NCBI RefSeq assembly: GCF_002005565.1
Contig: NZ_BDJC01000070.1
Coordinates: 1 to 32,474, forward strand
Length of the DNA: 32,474 bases
DNA from: Streptomyces sp. JHA26
GTDB lineage: Bacteria; Actinomycetota; Actinomycetes; Streptomycetales; Streptomycetaceae
Direction of reading: 5' to 3'
The notes below the pieces were generated by a model. That model saw only the letters and a list, made by a program, of their open reading frames with translations. It had not been told where the DNA came from and ran no database searches. Of the stretch, positions 15,809 through 22,826 are shown piece after piece. The position numbers were made by a program, and so were the translations under genes. Numbering within the stretch: the stretch's first letter is position 1; every line of letters begins with the position of its first letter.

Positions 15809-17497
15809 TCAGCTCGCCGCCGTGCCGTTCTCGTCGAGCAGCTTCCTGTACCAGTCGCGCAGCTTGTCGCCGCCCTTGCTCCGCCAGTCGGAGACGGCCT
15901 GCTGCATGTCGCTGATCTTCTTGCGGCCGCGGACGACGTCGTCCTCGAGCTGTTCGAAGTCGTTGGCGAGGTTGGTCCAGCGGGCGGGCTCGACGATCTG
16001 CATGCCGTAGAACGTGGACTTCTTGGTGAAGGCGCCCATCCGCTGCTGCCACTCCACCTGCCCCTTGGCGACCTCGGGGAAGTCGGGGTGGGCGATGGTC
16101 GCGGCGGGGCTCGCCACCATCACGTAGGCGTTCATCACGTCGATGTTGCCCTGCTCGGTCTTGGTGGGCACGCCGTTCTCGACGGTGTAGTGGGTGCCCT
16201 CCACACCGTAGTTGGTGGCCATGTACTCCTTGGTGCCGTACGGCGCGGCGGTGACGTTGGCGACGGCCAGCACGTCGCGGATCACGGACTCGGACGCCTT
16301 CTTGTTGACGAAGGCGAAGATGCCCGCCGGGTTCTGCGCCCACAGGGTGGGGGTGCCGCCGTCGTGGCCGAAGATGTCCATGCCCCAGATCCTGAACTCG
16401 GGGTTCTGGGTGGCCTGTTCCGCGGTGCGGCTCCACCACTGGGACATGTCCTGGTTGTAGATGAGGAACTCGCCGGCGGCGAACTTGGGACCGGGGTCGG
16501 CGGCGTTGCTCTTGCCGAGCCGGGCGTCGGGGTGCACGACTCCGGCGGCGAACAGCTTGCGCGTCCACTCCAGGGCCTCGAGGTACTCGTCGGTCTCGAC
16601 GCGGTGGACCAGCTTGCCGTCGGCCTGGTTCCAGCCGAGCGACTTCTCGTTGCCGGAGAGCACGCCGAAGGCGTTGAAGGCGGTCCACTTCATGTCCAGG
16701 CAGGCCCAGCGCTTGGCCCTCGCGCTGGTGGCCTCCTTGGCCAGCGTCATGAACTCGTCGCAGGAGCGGGGGACCTGGTAGCCCTCCTTCTCGAAGATGT
16801 CCTGCCGGTACAGCGGCACGATGCTGGTCACGTACGAGGAGGGCATCGGCAGGCCGCGCAGCTTGCCACCGAAGAGGGACCGCTGCCAGGCGTCGGTGGG
16901 GATCGCCGCGAGGTTGGGGTACTCCTTGACGGCGTCGCCGGAGAGGTAGGGGCCGAGGTCGGCGAACTTGCCGATGATGGCGCTGGGTATCTTGCCGGTC
17001 ATGTTCCAGCCGGGCACGACCACCACGTCGGGCACCTTGCTGGAGGCGAGGACCGCGCCGAGCTTCTGGTCGTAGGTGTTGCCGTCCTGGTTCTGCCAGA
17101 CCACGTCGACGCCGATGAGGTCGTTCATCGCCCTGTAGTAGGCGTTGTCCTCCTTCGGCGGGGACCCCCAGAACGGCGACATGACGGTGACCCGGCCGCC
17201 CTTGCCGAGCTTCTTCGGCACCGAGGTCTTCAGGCCCGCGAGGTCCAGCTTGCCGGTGAAGCCGACCGCGGAGCCGTTCTTGCTGGGGATGTCGGGGGTG
17301 ACCACGTTGCCGGCCACGTACGCCGGCAGCAGCTTCTCGGCGTCCTTGCCCGACGTGGTGCCGTCCCGCGAGCCTCCGTCCGACCCCCCGCCGCAGGCGG
17401 AGAGCAGCGGCATCCCTCCCGCCACCGCTGCGGTGACGGCCGCGGTGGAGGTGAGGAACTTTCTCCGGCTGGGACCGGAGGCGGCGTTCGGCGTCAT
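15809..17497 (-). CDS. Oligosaccharide-binding lipoprotein of the ABC importer (LplA type)
   Basis: 562-aa extracellular solute-binding lipoprotein. The signal combines a Tat motif (SRRKFLT, Arg11-Arg12) with a lipobox LLSAC, so Cys35 should be lipidated after Tat export. The mature protein is a large family-1-type binder, longer than the roughly 430 residues of ordinary sugar binders, as is usual for partners of LplB/LplC permeases. Aromatic-rich stretches such as DMSQWWSR and the FWGSPP region could stack on sugars. The ATG at 17497 follows GAAGGG. It is the first gene of the series; operator 3 lies about 150 bp upstream. Large binders suit branched oligosaccharides such as xyloglucan hepta- to nonasaccharides (inference). 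Confidence 0.93.
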   Translation of the reverse strand: MTPNAASGPSRRKFLTSTAAVTAAVAGGMPLLSACGGGSDGGSRDGTTSGKDAEKLLPAYVAGNVVTPDIPSKNGSAVGFTGKLDLAGLKTSVPKKLGKGGRVTVMSPFWGSPPKEDNAYYRAMNDLIGVDVVWQNQDGNTYDQKLGAVLASSKVPDVVVVPGWNMTGKIPSAIIGKFADLGPYLSGDAVKEYPNLAAIPTDAWQRSLFGGKLRGLPMPSSYVTSIVPLYRQDIFEKEGYQVPRSCDEFMTLAKEATSARAKRWACLDMKWTAFNAFGVLSGNEKSLGWNQADGKLVHRVETDEYLEALEWTRKLFAAGVVHPDARLGKSNAADPGPKFAAGEFLIYNQDMSQWWSRTAEQATQNPEFRIWGMDIFGHDGGTPTLWAQNPAGIFAFVNKKASESVIRDVLAVANVTAAPYGTKEYMATNYGVEGTHYTVENGVPTKTEQGNIDVMNAYVMVASPAATIAHPDFPEVAKGQVEWQQRMGAFTKKSTFYGMQIVEPARWTNLANDFEQLEDDVVRGRKKISDMQQAVSDWRSKGGDKLRDWYRKLLDENGTAAS

Positions 17498-17648
17498 TGC
17501 GTCAACCCTTCGTGGCGCACCGGGACACCCGGCGGTGGCCGTCGGCTGCGGTGTCTTCAGTGGAACTGGCTGAGCTGAAGCGGTCGTCGGGGACGTGCGC
17601 GGTTCCGGATGCGCCCGCGGGCGTGGCCGCGGATCACCGTCCCGCCAG

Positions 17649-17662
17649 TCGAAGCGCTTCGA
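17649..17662. promoter_or_regulatory. LacI-type operator 3, before the importer operon
   Basis: Perfect palindrome TCGAAGCGCTTCGA centred at 17655.5. It lies about 150 bp upstream of the lipoprotein start, so a transcript beginning nearby would have a leader of roughly 130 nt or more. Confidence 0.82.
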
Positions 17663-17809
17663 TGTTGCAGTGAGGTTAAGTGAACCCCTGGGGGCGCACA
17701 AGAGTCACTTCCAAGATTCCTCCGAGGGGCACGGGTCAGGGGACGACTGGTCGCTCTCGTACGGGACTTGGATCATGACGAGAACGAGAAGCCGTTATGT
17801 GGATACGGC

Positions 17810-17815
17810 TTGACA
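17810..17815 (+). promoter_or_regulatory. Possible -35 element of the GH3 promoter
   Basis: TTGACA matches the consensus exactly. A poor -10 candidate GAGCAT (17832-17837) lies 16 nt downstream, abutting operator 4, which would place the operator over the start of transcription. The -10 is weak, so the call is tentative. Confidence 0.4.
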
Positions 17816-17836
17816 CCCACCCCGGAGCCGACTGAG

Positions 17837-17850
17837 CATCGAAGCGCTTC
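17837..17850. promoter_or_regulatory. LacI-type operator 4, before the GH3 gene
   Basis: Perfect palindrome TCGAAGCGCTTCGA centred at 17843.5, 38 nt before the GH3 GTG start and just past a TTGACA element. The position suits repression by blocking transcription start. Confidence 0.82.
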
Positions 17851-17888
17851 GAAAGCGTCTCGCCGCTCCATCGCAAGGGGACCTCCAC

Positions 17889-20723
17889 GTGACCGCACCC
17901 ACGCCGCCTTTCCGTGACCCGGACCTGCCGTTCGGGAAGCGCGTCGACGACCTGTTGTCGCGGCTGACGCTCGACGAGAAGACCGCGTTCCTGCACCAGT
18001 TCGCCCCGGCCGTCGAGCGGCTCGGCATCGCCGCGTTCCGCACCGGCCAGGAGGCGCTGCACGGGGTGGCCTGGATGGGGCCGGCGACCGTGTTCCCGCA
18101 GGCGGTGGGCCTCGGCGCCACCTGGAACGAGGACCTGGTGCGCCGGGTCGGCGAGGCGGTGTCCGCGGAGGCCAGGGCGATGCGCGCCCGCGACGAGCGC
18201 GTCGGCCTCAACGTGTGGTCCCCGACCGTCAACCTGCTGCGCCACCCCCTGTGGGGCCGCAACGAGGAGGGCTACTCCGAGGATCCGAGGCTCACCTCGG
18301 CCATCGCCACCGCCTACACCCGCGGACTGCGCGGCGGTCACCCGGTGTACTGGCGCACCGCGCCCGTGCTCAAGCACTGGCTCGCCCACAACAACGAGAC
18401 CGACCGGGACACCTCCTCGTCGTCCGTCCGCCCGCGCGTCCTGCACGAGTACGACCTGCGCGCCTTCCGCGAGACGGTCGAGGCGGGCGCGGTGGCCGGG
18501 GTGATGCCGGCGTACAACCTGGTCAACGGCCGCCCGAACCACGTCTCCCCCCACCTCGCCGAGCACCTGCGCACCTGGACGGAGGAGGAGCTGCTGGTCT
18601 GCTCGGACGCGGGCGCCCCCTCCAACCTGGTCGACTCCGAGCACTACTTCGCCACCCACGAGGAGGCGACCGCGGCCGCGCTGCGCGCCGGGGTGGACAG
18701 CTTCACCGACCACGGCACGGACTCCTCGAAGACCGTCGCGCGCGTCCGGGGCGCCCTCGAGCGGGGACTGCTCACCGAGGCCGACCTCGACACGGCCGTG
18801 CGCCGCCAGCTCTCGGTCCGCTTCCGCCTCGGCGAGTTCGACCCGGAGCGGGACCCGTACGCCGCCACCGCCGACTTCGACACCCCGGAGCACCGCGCCC
18901 TGGCCCTGGAGGCCGCCGAGCAGGCGATCGTCCTGCTCGAGAACGACGGCGTGCTGCCGCTGGCCCCGGGCACCCGCGTCGCCGTCGTCGGACTGCTCGC
19001 CGACGAGTGCAAGCTCGACTGGTACAGCGGCACGCTCCTGCACCGCTCCACCCCGCTGGAGGGCCTGTACGAGCGGTTCGGCCCCGACCGCGTGGACTTC
19101 GCGGAGGGCGTGGACCGGATCCGGCTGAGGACCACCGCCGGCACGTTCCTGCACGTGCTCCCGGCGGCGGACACCCCCGACGGGGCGCCCGGCGCCGAGG
19201 GCGCCCTCGACCCGGCCCTGATCGCCGGCCGCACCGACCTGCCGCCGCTCACCACCGACGCCGTCGGCAGCGAACTCGCGCTCGTCGACTGGGGGGAGGG
19301 CGTGCTCACCCTGCGCGCGCCCGACGGCCGCTACCTGTCCGTCGCCGAGGACGGCTACGTGCGCGCCTCCGCCGACCAGCCCGGCGGCTGGATCGTGCAG
19401 GAGACCTTCCGGCTGGAACCCCACGGTGACGGTCACCTCCTGCGGCACACGGGGACGGGTCGTCCCGTCCGTGTCGCCGCCGACGGCGTGAAGGTTGCCG
19501 CGGACGACGCGGAGGCCGAGGTCTTCGAACTCGTCGTCACCGAACGCGGCGAGGAGGCGGTGACGCGGGCGGCGGCCGGGGCGGACGTGGTCGTGGTGGT
19601 GGCGGGCAACGACCCGCACATCAACGGCCGGGAGACCGAGGACCGTACGACCCTGCGGCTGCCGGACCACCAGGAGCGGCTGCTGCGCGCGGCCCGCGCC
19701 GCCAACCCGCGCACGGTGCTGGCGCTGGTCTCCGCCTACCCCTACGCGGTCGACACGGAGGCGCTCCCGGCGGTGCTGTGGACCGCGCACGGCGGCCAGG
19801 CGGCCGGCACCGCGCTGGCCCGCGTCCTGGCCGGCGACGTCTCCCCCGCCGGACGGCTCCCGCAGACCTGGTACGCCGACGACGCCGACCTGCCCGGCCT
19901 GCCGGACTACGACGTGATCGGCTCCCGCCAGACCTACCTGTACTTCGAGGGGACCCCGCTGTTCCCGTTCGGGCACGGCATGTCGTACGCGTCCTTCGGG
20001 TACGCGGACCTGGCGACGGAGGTGCGGGACGGGAGGGTGGCCGTGTCCTTCACGGTCACCAACACCGGGGAGGTGGCCGCCGACGAGGTGGCCCAGCTCT
20101 ACGTCCGCGCGGAGGCCCCGTCGGTTCCGCGCCCGCGCCGCGAGCTGCTGGCCCACCGGCGGATCGCCCTGGCCCCGGGGGCGTCGGACCGGCTCTCCTT
20201 CGAGGTCCCGCTGTCCGCCTTCGCCTTCTGGGACGTCGCGCACGACCGGTGGCGGCTGGAGCCGGGGCCGTACGCCCTGCTGGTCGGTGCCTCCAGCGAG
20301 GACGTGCGCCTGGAGACGACGGTCGTGCTCGACGGGGAACCCGCCGCACCGCGTCCGGTGCGCGAACGGGGCCTGGAGGCGGCCGGCTACGACGAGCAGA
20401 GCGGCACGGAGATCGTGGACCGGACGAGGACGACGGGCGACGCGGTGACGCCGGTCGCGGGCGGCTCCGGTGAACTCCTCTACCGCGCCTGCGACTTCGG
20501 GACGGGCCTCGCACGGGTGACCGTCGCGGTCGCGGGCTCCGGCACCGTGGAGCTCTCCCTCGACGGCGGCCCGACGGCGGCGGCGCTGTCCTCGAAGGCG
20601 CCGGCTGCGGACCCGTACGACTACGTGGAGCTCGATGCCGCGCTGACCGCCGAGGGCGTGCACGATCTGACCGTCAGACTGCGCGGCTCACTGCGGCTCG
20701 CGCATGTCGGCTTCTCCGGTTGA
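17889..20723 (+). CDS. GH3 beta-glycosidase with an inserted beta-trefoil/fascin-like segment, cytoplasmic
   Basis: 944-aa retaining glycosidase without a signal peptide. The N-terminal (alpha/beta)8 domain holds LNVWSPTVNLLRHPLWGRNEEGYSEDP (quoted in part) and the nucleophile Asp240 in CSDAGA. The second GH3 domain is split. Its first part ends near residue 408; then about 145 residues (roughly 410-552) resemble beta-trefoil repeats (LTLRAPDGRYLSVAEDGYV, LLRHTGTGRPVRVAADGV); it resumes at VVVVAGNDPHINGRETEDR. A fibronectin-III-like domain (about 700-815) and a CBM6-like beta-sandwich (about 835-944) follow. The GTG start has AAGGGGA upstream. The likely role is hydrolysis of the glucan backbone, or of xylosides, in imported oligosaccharides. 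Beta-glucosidase and beta-xylosidase activities cannot be told apart here. Confidence 0.92.
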   Translation: MTAPTPPFRDPDLPFGKRVDDLLSRLTLDEKTAFLHQFAPAVERLGIAAFRTGQEALHGVAWMGPATVFPQAVGLGATWNEDLVRRVGEAVSAEARAMRARDERVGLNVWSPTVNLLRHPLWGRNEEGYSEDPRLTSAIATAYTRGLRGGHPVYWRTAPVLKHWLAHNNETDRDTSSSSVRPRVLHEYDLRAFRETVEAGAVAGVMPAYNLVNGRPNHVSPHLAEHLRTWTEEELLVCSDAGAPSNLVDSEHYFATHEEATAAALRAGVDSFTDHGTDSSKTVARVRGALERGLLTEADLDTAVRRQLSVRFRLGEFDPERDPYAATADFDTPEHRALALEAAEQAIVLLENDGVLPLAPGTRVAVVGLLADECKLDWYSGTLLHRSTPLEGLYERFGPDRVDFAEGVDRIRLRTTAGTFLHVLPAADTPDGAPGAEGALDPALIAGRTDLPPLTTDAVGSELALVDWGEGVLTLRAPDGRYLSVAEDGYVRASADQPGGWIVQETFRLEPHGDGHLLRHTGTGRPVRVAADGVKVAADDAEAEVFELVVTERGEEAVTRAAAGADVVVVVAGNDPHINGRETEDRTTLRLPDHQERLLRAARAANPRTVLALVSAYPYAVDTEALPAVLWTAHGGQAAGTALARVLAGDVSPAGRLPQTWYADDADLPGLPDYDVIGSRQTYLYFEGTPLFPFGHGMSYASFGYADLATEVRDGRVAVSFTVTNTGEVAADEVAQLYVRAEAPSVPRPRRELLAHRRIALAPGASDRLSFEVPLSAFAFWDVAHDRWRLEPGPYALLVGASSEDVRLETTVVLDGEPAAPRPVRERGLEAAGYDEQSGTEIVDRTRTTGDAVTPVAGGSGELLYRACDFGTGLARVTVAVAGSGTVELSLDGGPTAAALSSKAPAADPYDYVELDAALTAEGVHDLTVRLRGSLRLAHVGFSG

Positions 20724-20750
20724 GGGTCCGGAGGAGTCCGGCACGGGGAC

Positions 20751-20786
20751 GGGGCCCGGCACCGGTGGTCACCGGTGCCGGGCCCC
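20751..20786. terminator. Bidirectional hairpin between GH3 and the response regulator gene
   Basis: Arms 20751-20767 and 20770-20786 are exact reverse complements over 17 nt with a 2-nt spacer, so the real loop would open by a pair or two. It serves convergent genes. Its right arm overlaps the last codons of the response regulator gene. Confidence 0.75.
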
Positions 20787-21479
20787 CGACCGGCCGCCCG
20801 GCCGGACCAGGCCCAGTTCGTAGGCGACGATCACCGCCTGGGCCCGGTCGCGCAGCCCCAGCTTGGCGAACAGCCGGTTGATGTGGGTCTTGACCGTGTG
20901 GTCGGTGATGGTCAGGCGCCCCGCGATCTCGGCGTTGGACAGGCCCCGCGCTATCAGCGTCAGCACCTCCGTCTCCCGGGCCGTGAGGTCACCGGCCGCG
21001 GGGACGGGCAGCCGCGAGCCGCGCACGTGCACGAACTCGGCGATCAGCCGCTTGGTGATCTCGGGCGACAGCAGGGCGTTCCCGCCCGCCACCACCCGTA
21101 CCGCGTGCAGCAGTTCGGGGAAGGTGGCGTCCTTGAGCAGGAATCCGGCCGCCCCGGCCGCGAGCGCGTCGTACACGTACTCGTCGAGGCCGAAGGTCGT
21201 GAGCATCAGGACCTTCGTGGCACCGCCGGAGGCGGCCAGGATCTCGCGGGCCGCCTCGATGCCGTTCTTGTGCGGCATCCGGATGTCCAGGAGCGCGAGG
21301 TCGGGCCGCACCTCGCGGGCCGACCTCACCGCCTGCACGCCGTCCTCCGCCTCGGCGACGACCTCGATGTCCTCCTGGGTGCCCAGCAGGTTCACGAACC
21401 CGGTGCGCACGACGGCCTGGTCGTCGGCGACCAGGGTCCTGATCACGCGCGGCTCCCCCGCTCCCGCCCCGGTGCTCAT
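20769..21479 (-). CDS. NarL/LuxR-family two-component response regulator
   Basis: 236-aa DNA-binding response regulator. The receiver domain has the acidic pair in VADDQ, phospho-acceptor Asp65 in LALLDIRMP, the Thr in MLTTFG and the Lys in LLKDAT. A C-terminal LuxR helix-turn-helix follows (LTARETEVLTLIARGLSNAEIAGRL in part, then TVKTHINRLFAKLGLRDR). The ATG at 21479 overlaps the kinase stop (ATGA at 21476-21479), so the pair is co-translated. There is no obvious target gene; the nearest candidates are its own operon or the divergent GT87/GT4 pair. Confidence 0.95.
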   Translation of the reverse strand: MSTGAGAGEPRVIRTLVADDQAVVRTGFVNLLGTQEDIEVVAEAEDGVQAVRSAREVRPDLALLDIRMPHKNGIEAAREILAASGGATKVLMLTTFGLDEYVYDALAAGAAGFLLKDATFPELLHAVRVVAGGNALLSPEITKRLIAEFVHVRGSRLPVPAAGDLTARETEVLTLIARGLSNAEIAGRLTITDHTVKTHINRLFAKLGLRDRAQAVIVAYELGLVRPGGRSGARHR

Positions 21480-22684
21480 TCGCTCCCCCAGGGCAGCTCC
21501 GCCTCCACCAGGAAGCCGCCGCCCGGACTCGCCCCGGCGGTGAGCCGGCCCCCCACCAGGGCGGCCCGCTCCCGCATCCCGGTCAGCCCGTGGCCGGTGC
21601 CCGGACCGGAGGCGGAGGCCGGGCCGGAGCCGGGGCCCGGGCCGTCGTCGCGGACGCGGAGGGTGAGCAGCCGGTCGGCGCCGTAGTCGACCTCGACGAC
21701 GGTGCGGGCGCCGGGGGCGTGCTTGCGGGCGTTGGTCAGCGCCTCCTGCGCGATCCGGTAGGCGGACAGCTCCCACGCGGCGGGGAGCGCCACCCGCTCC
21801 CCGGTGATCCGCAGCTCCGCCGTGCCGCCCACCGCCCGGTGCTGGTCGACCAGTTCGGCGAGGTGGTCGAGGGTGGGCTGCGGCGCGGTGAGGGCGGTGT
21901 CGCCCTGGGGGGTGCGCAGGACGCCGAGCAGGCGGCGCAGTTCGGCCATCGAGGAGCGGGCGGTGCCGGCGATCTGCTGGAAGCCGTCGCGGGCCTCGGG
22001 CGTGAGTCCGGGCGTGGTGTACGTGGCGCTCTCGGCCTGCACGGCGATCATCGACACCGAGTGGGAGACGATGTCGTGCAGTTCGCGGGCGATCGCGGCG
22101 CGTTCCGCCTCGGCGGCCTGCTGCCGCTCCATCGCGATCAACTGTGCCTGGGCCAGGTTCCGTTCGTTGCGCGTCTCCTCCCGGGAGCGGACCGCGTCGC
22201 CCATCATCACCGCTCCGAAGACGACCACGGTCAGCAGGAACGACTCGGCGAACAGGCTGAGCGACCCCTTCTCCCACAGCGCGGGCACCGGCAGGTCCAT
22301 CCGCGACCAGGTGTTGATGTGCACCAGGTTCACGCACAGGGCGCCCAGCGCGCCGCCCGCGACGGCGAGGGCGGGGTGCACCACGCGGTTGCGTCCCAGC
22401 GCGTAGCAGCCGGTCAGCCCGCTCACCATGATCGAGACGTAGAGGTTGACGTCCCCGGCGAAGCCGATCAGCCCGGCCGCGACGGTGAGCACCGCGACGG
22501 GCGGGAAGGAGCGCCGCCACATCAGCGAGGCGGCGGACACCAGCACTCCGACGGTGGTCGTCACACCGCCCGGGAAGAGGACCAGCTCGGCGACCGCGCC
22601 CGCCGTCACGGCGCCGCCGGTGATCCAGGGGTAGGCGGGTGCCGCGATCCACGCGCGCAGCCGCTCTTGGGACGACGTACTCAT
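21476..22684 (-). CDS. NarL-type sensor histidine kinase
   Basis: 402-aa membrane kinase. The N-terminal half has about four to five predicted transmembrane helices and no obvious large extracellular domain. A cytoplasmic coiled-coil linker (around residues 175-200, rich in Glu, Arg and Ala) leads to the HisKA_3 box ELHDIVSHSVSMIAVQAE with His203. The ATPase domain has the N box EALTNARKHAPGA and the G boxes DDGPGPGSG and GHGLTGMRERA. The ATG at 22684 follows a run of six G. It belongs to the common streptomycete class of kinases that may sense membrane state or small molecules; the signal is unknown. Confidence 0.94.
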   Translation of the reverse strand: MSTSSQERLRAWIAAPAYPWITGGAVTAGAVAELVLFPGGVTTTVGVLVSAASLMWRRSFPPVAVLTVAAGLIGFAGDVNLYVSIMVSGLTGCYALGRNRVVHPALAVAGGALGALCVNLVHINTWSRMDLPVPALWEKGSLSLFAESFLLTVVVFGAVMMGDAVRSREETRNERNLAQAQLIAMERQQAAEAERAAIARELHDIVSHSVSMIAVQAESATYTTPGLTPEARDGFQQIAGTARSSMAELRRLLGVLRTPQGDTALTAPQPTLDHLAELVDQHRAVGGTAELRITGERVALPAAWELSAYRIAQEALTNARKHAPGARTVVEVDYGADRLLTLRVRDDGPGPGSGPASASGPGTGHGLTGMRERAALVGGRLTAGASPGGGFLVEAELPWGSE

Positions 22685-22826
22685 CCCCCCATGATCCCGG
22701 CCGGGACCGAGGCGCGCGTCACCGCTCGGGTGGAGTCCGGGGCCGGGAGTCGTACCACGGGTTGACTCCCGGGTGCGGAGCCTCGGTTGACGCCCTTCGA
22801 CCTGCGGATTCCTAGCGTCGACGGAC
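22685..22826. promoter_or_regulatory. Divergent promoter region with GGTTGAC repeats and a possible leaderless start
   Basis: Two direct copies of GTTGACNCCC begin at 22761 and 22786, 25 bp apart. The second supplies a TTGACG (22787-22792). A -10-like TAGCGT at 22813-22818 ends 8 nt before the GT87 ATG at 22827, which would give a leaderless mRNA, as is frequent in Streptomyces. The -35 to -10 spacing of 20 nt is long, so the exact promoter is uncertain. No ribosome site precedes the GT87 start, which agrees with leaderless translation. Confidence 0.45.

Larger units (their letters stand above)
17498..17888. promoter_or_regulatory. Divergent promoter region of the xyloglucan regulon
   Basis: 391 nt between the divergent importer operon and the GH3 gene. 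It contains two perfect copies of the 14-bp LacI-type operator 188 bp apart centre to centre, a possible -35 TTGACA at 17810-17815 for the GH3 gene, and ribosome sites at both ends (GAAGGG for the lipoprotein, AAGGGGA for GH3). It has an AT-richer patch around 17660-17800. I see no small gene in it. Confidence 0.75.

Noticed and set aside
16088..17578. A 496-codon plus-strand frame opposite the sugar-binding lipoprotein gene
   Set aside because: Shadow frame; the minus-strand product has a Tat signal, lipobox and binding-protein fold signatures.
17736..20663. A 975-codon minus-strand frame opposite the GH3 gene
   Set aside because: Low-complexity Gly/Val/Arg/Glu composition and no motifs; the GH3 gene on the other strand has catalytic and domain signatures.
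20751..20786. A long inverted repeat considered as another regulator operator
   Set aside because: It shares no sequence with the TCGAAGCGCTTCGA sites and sits between convergent stop codons, so a terminator explains it.
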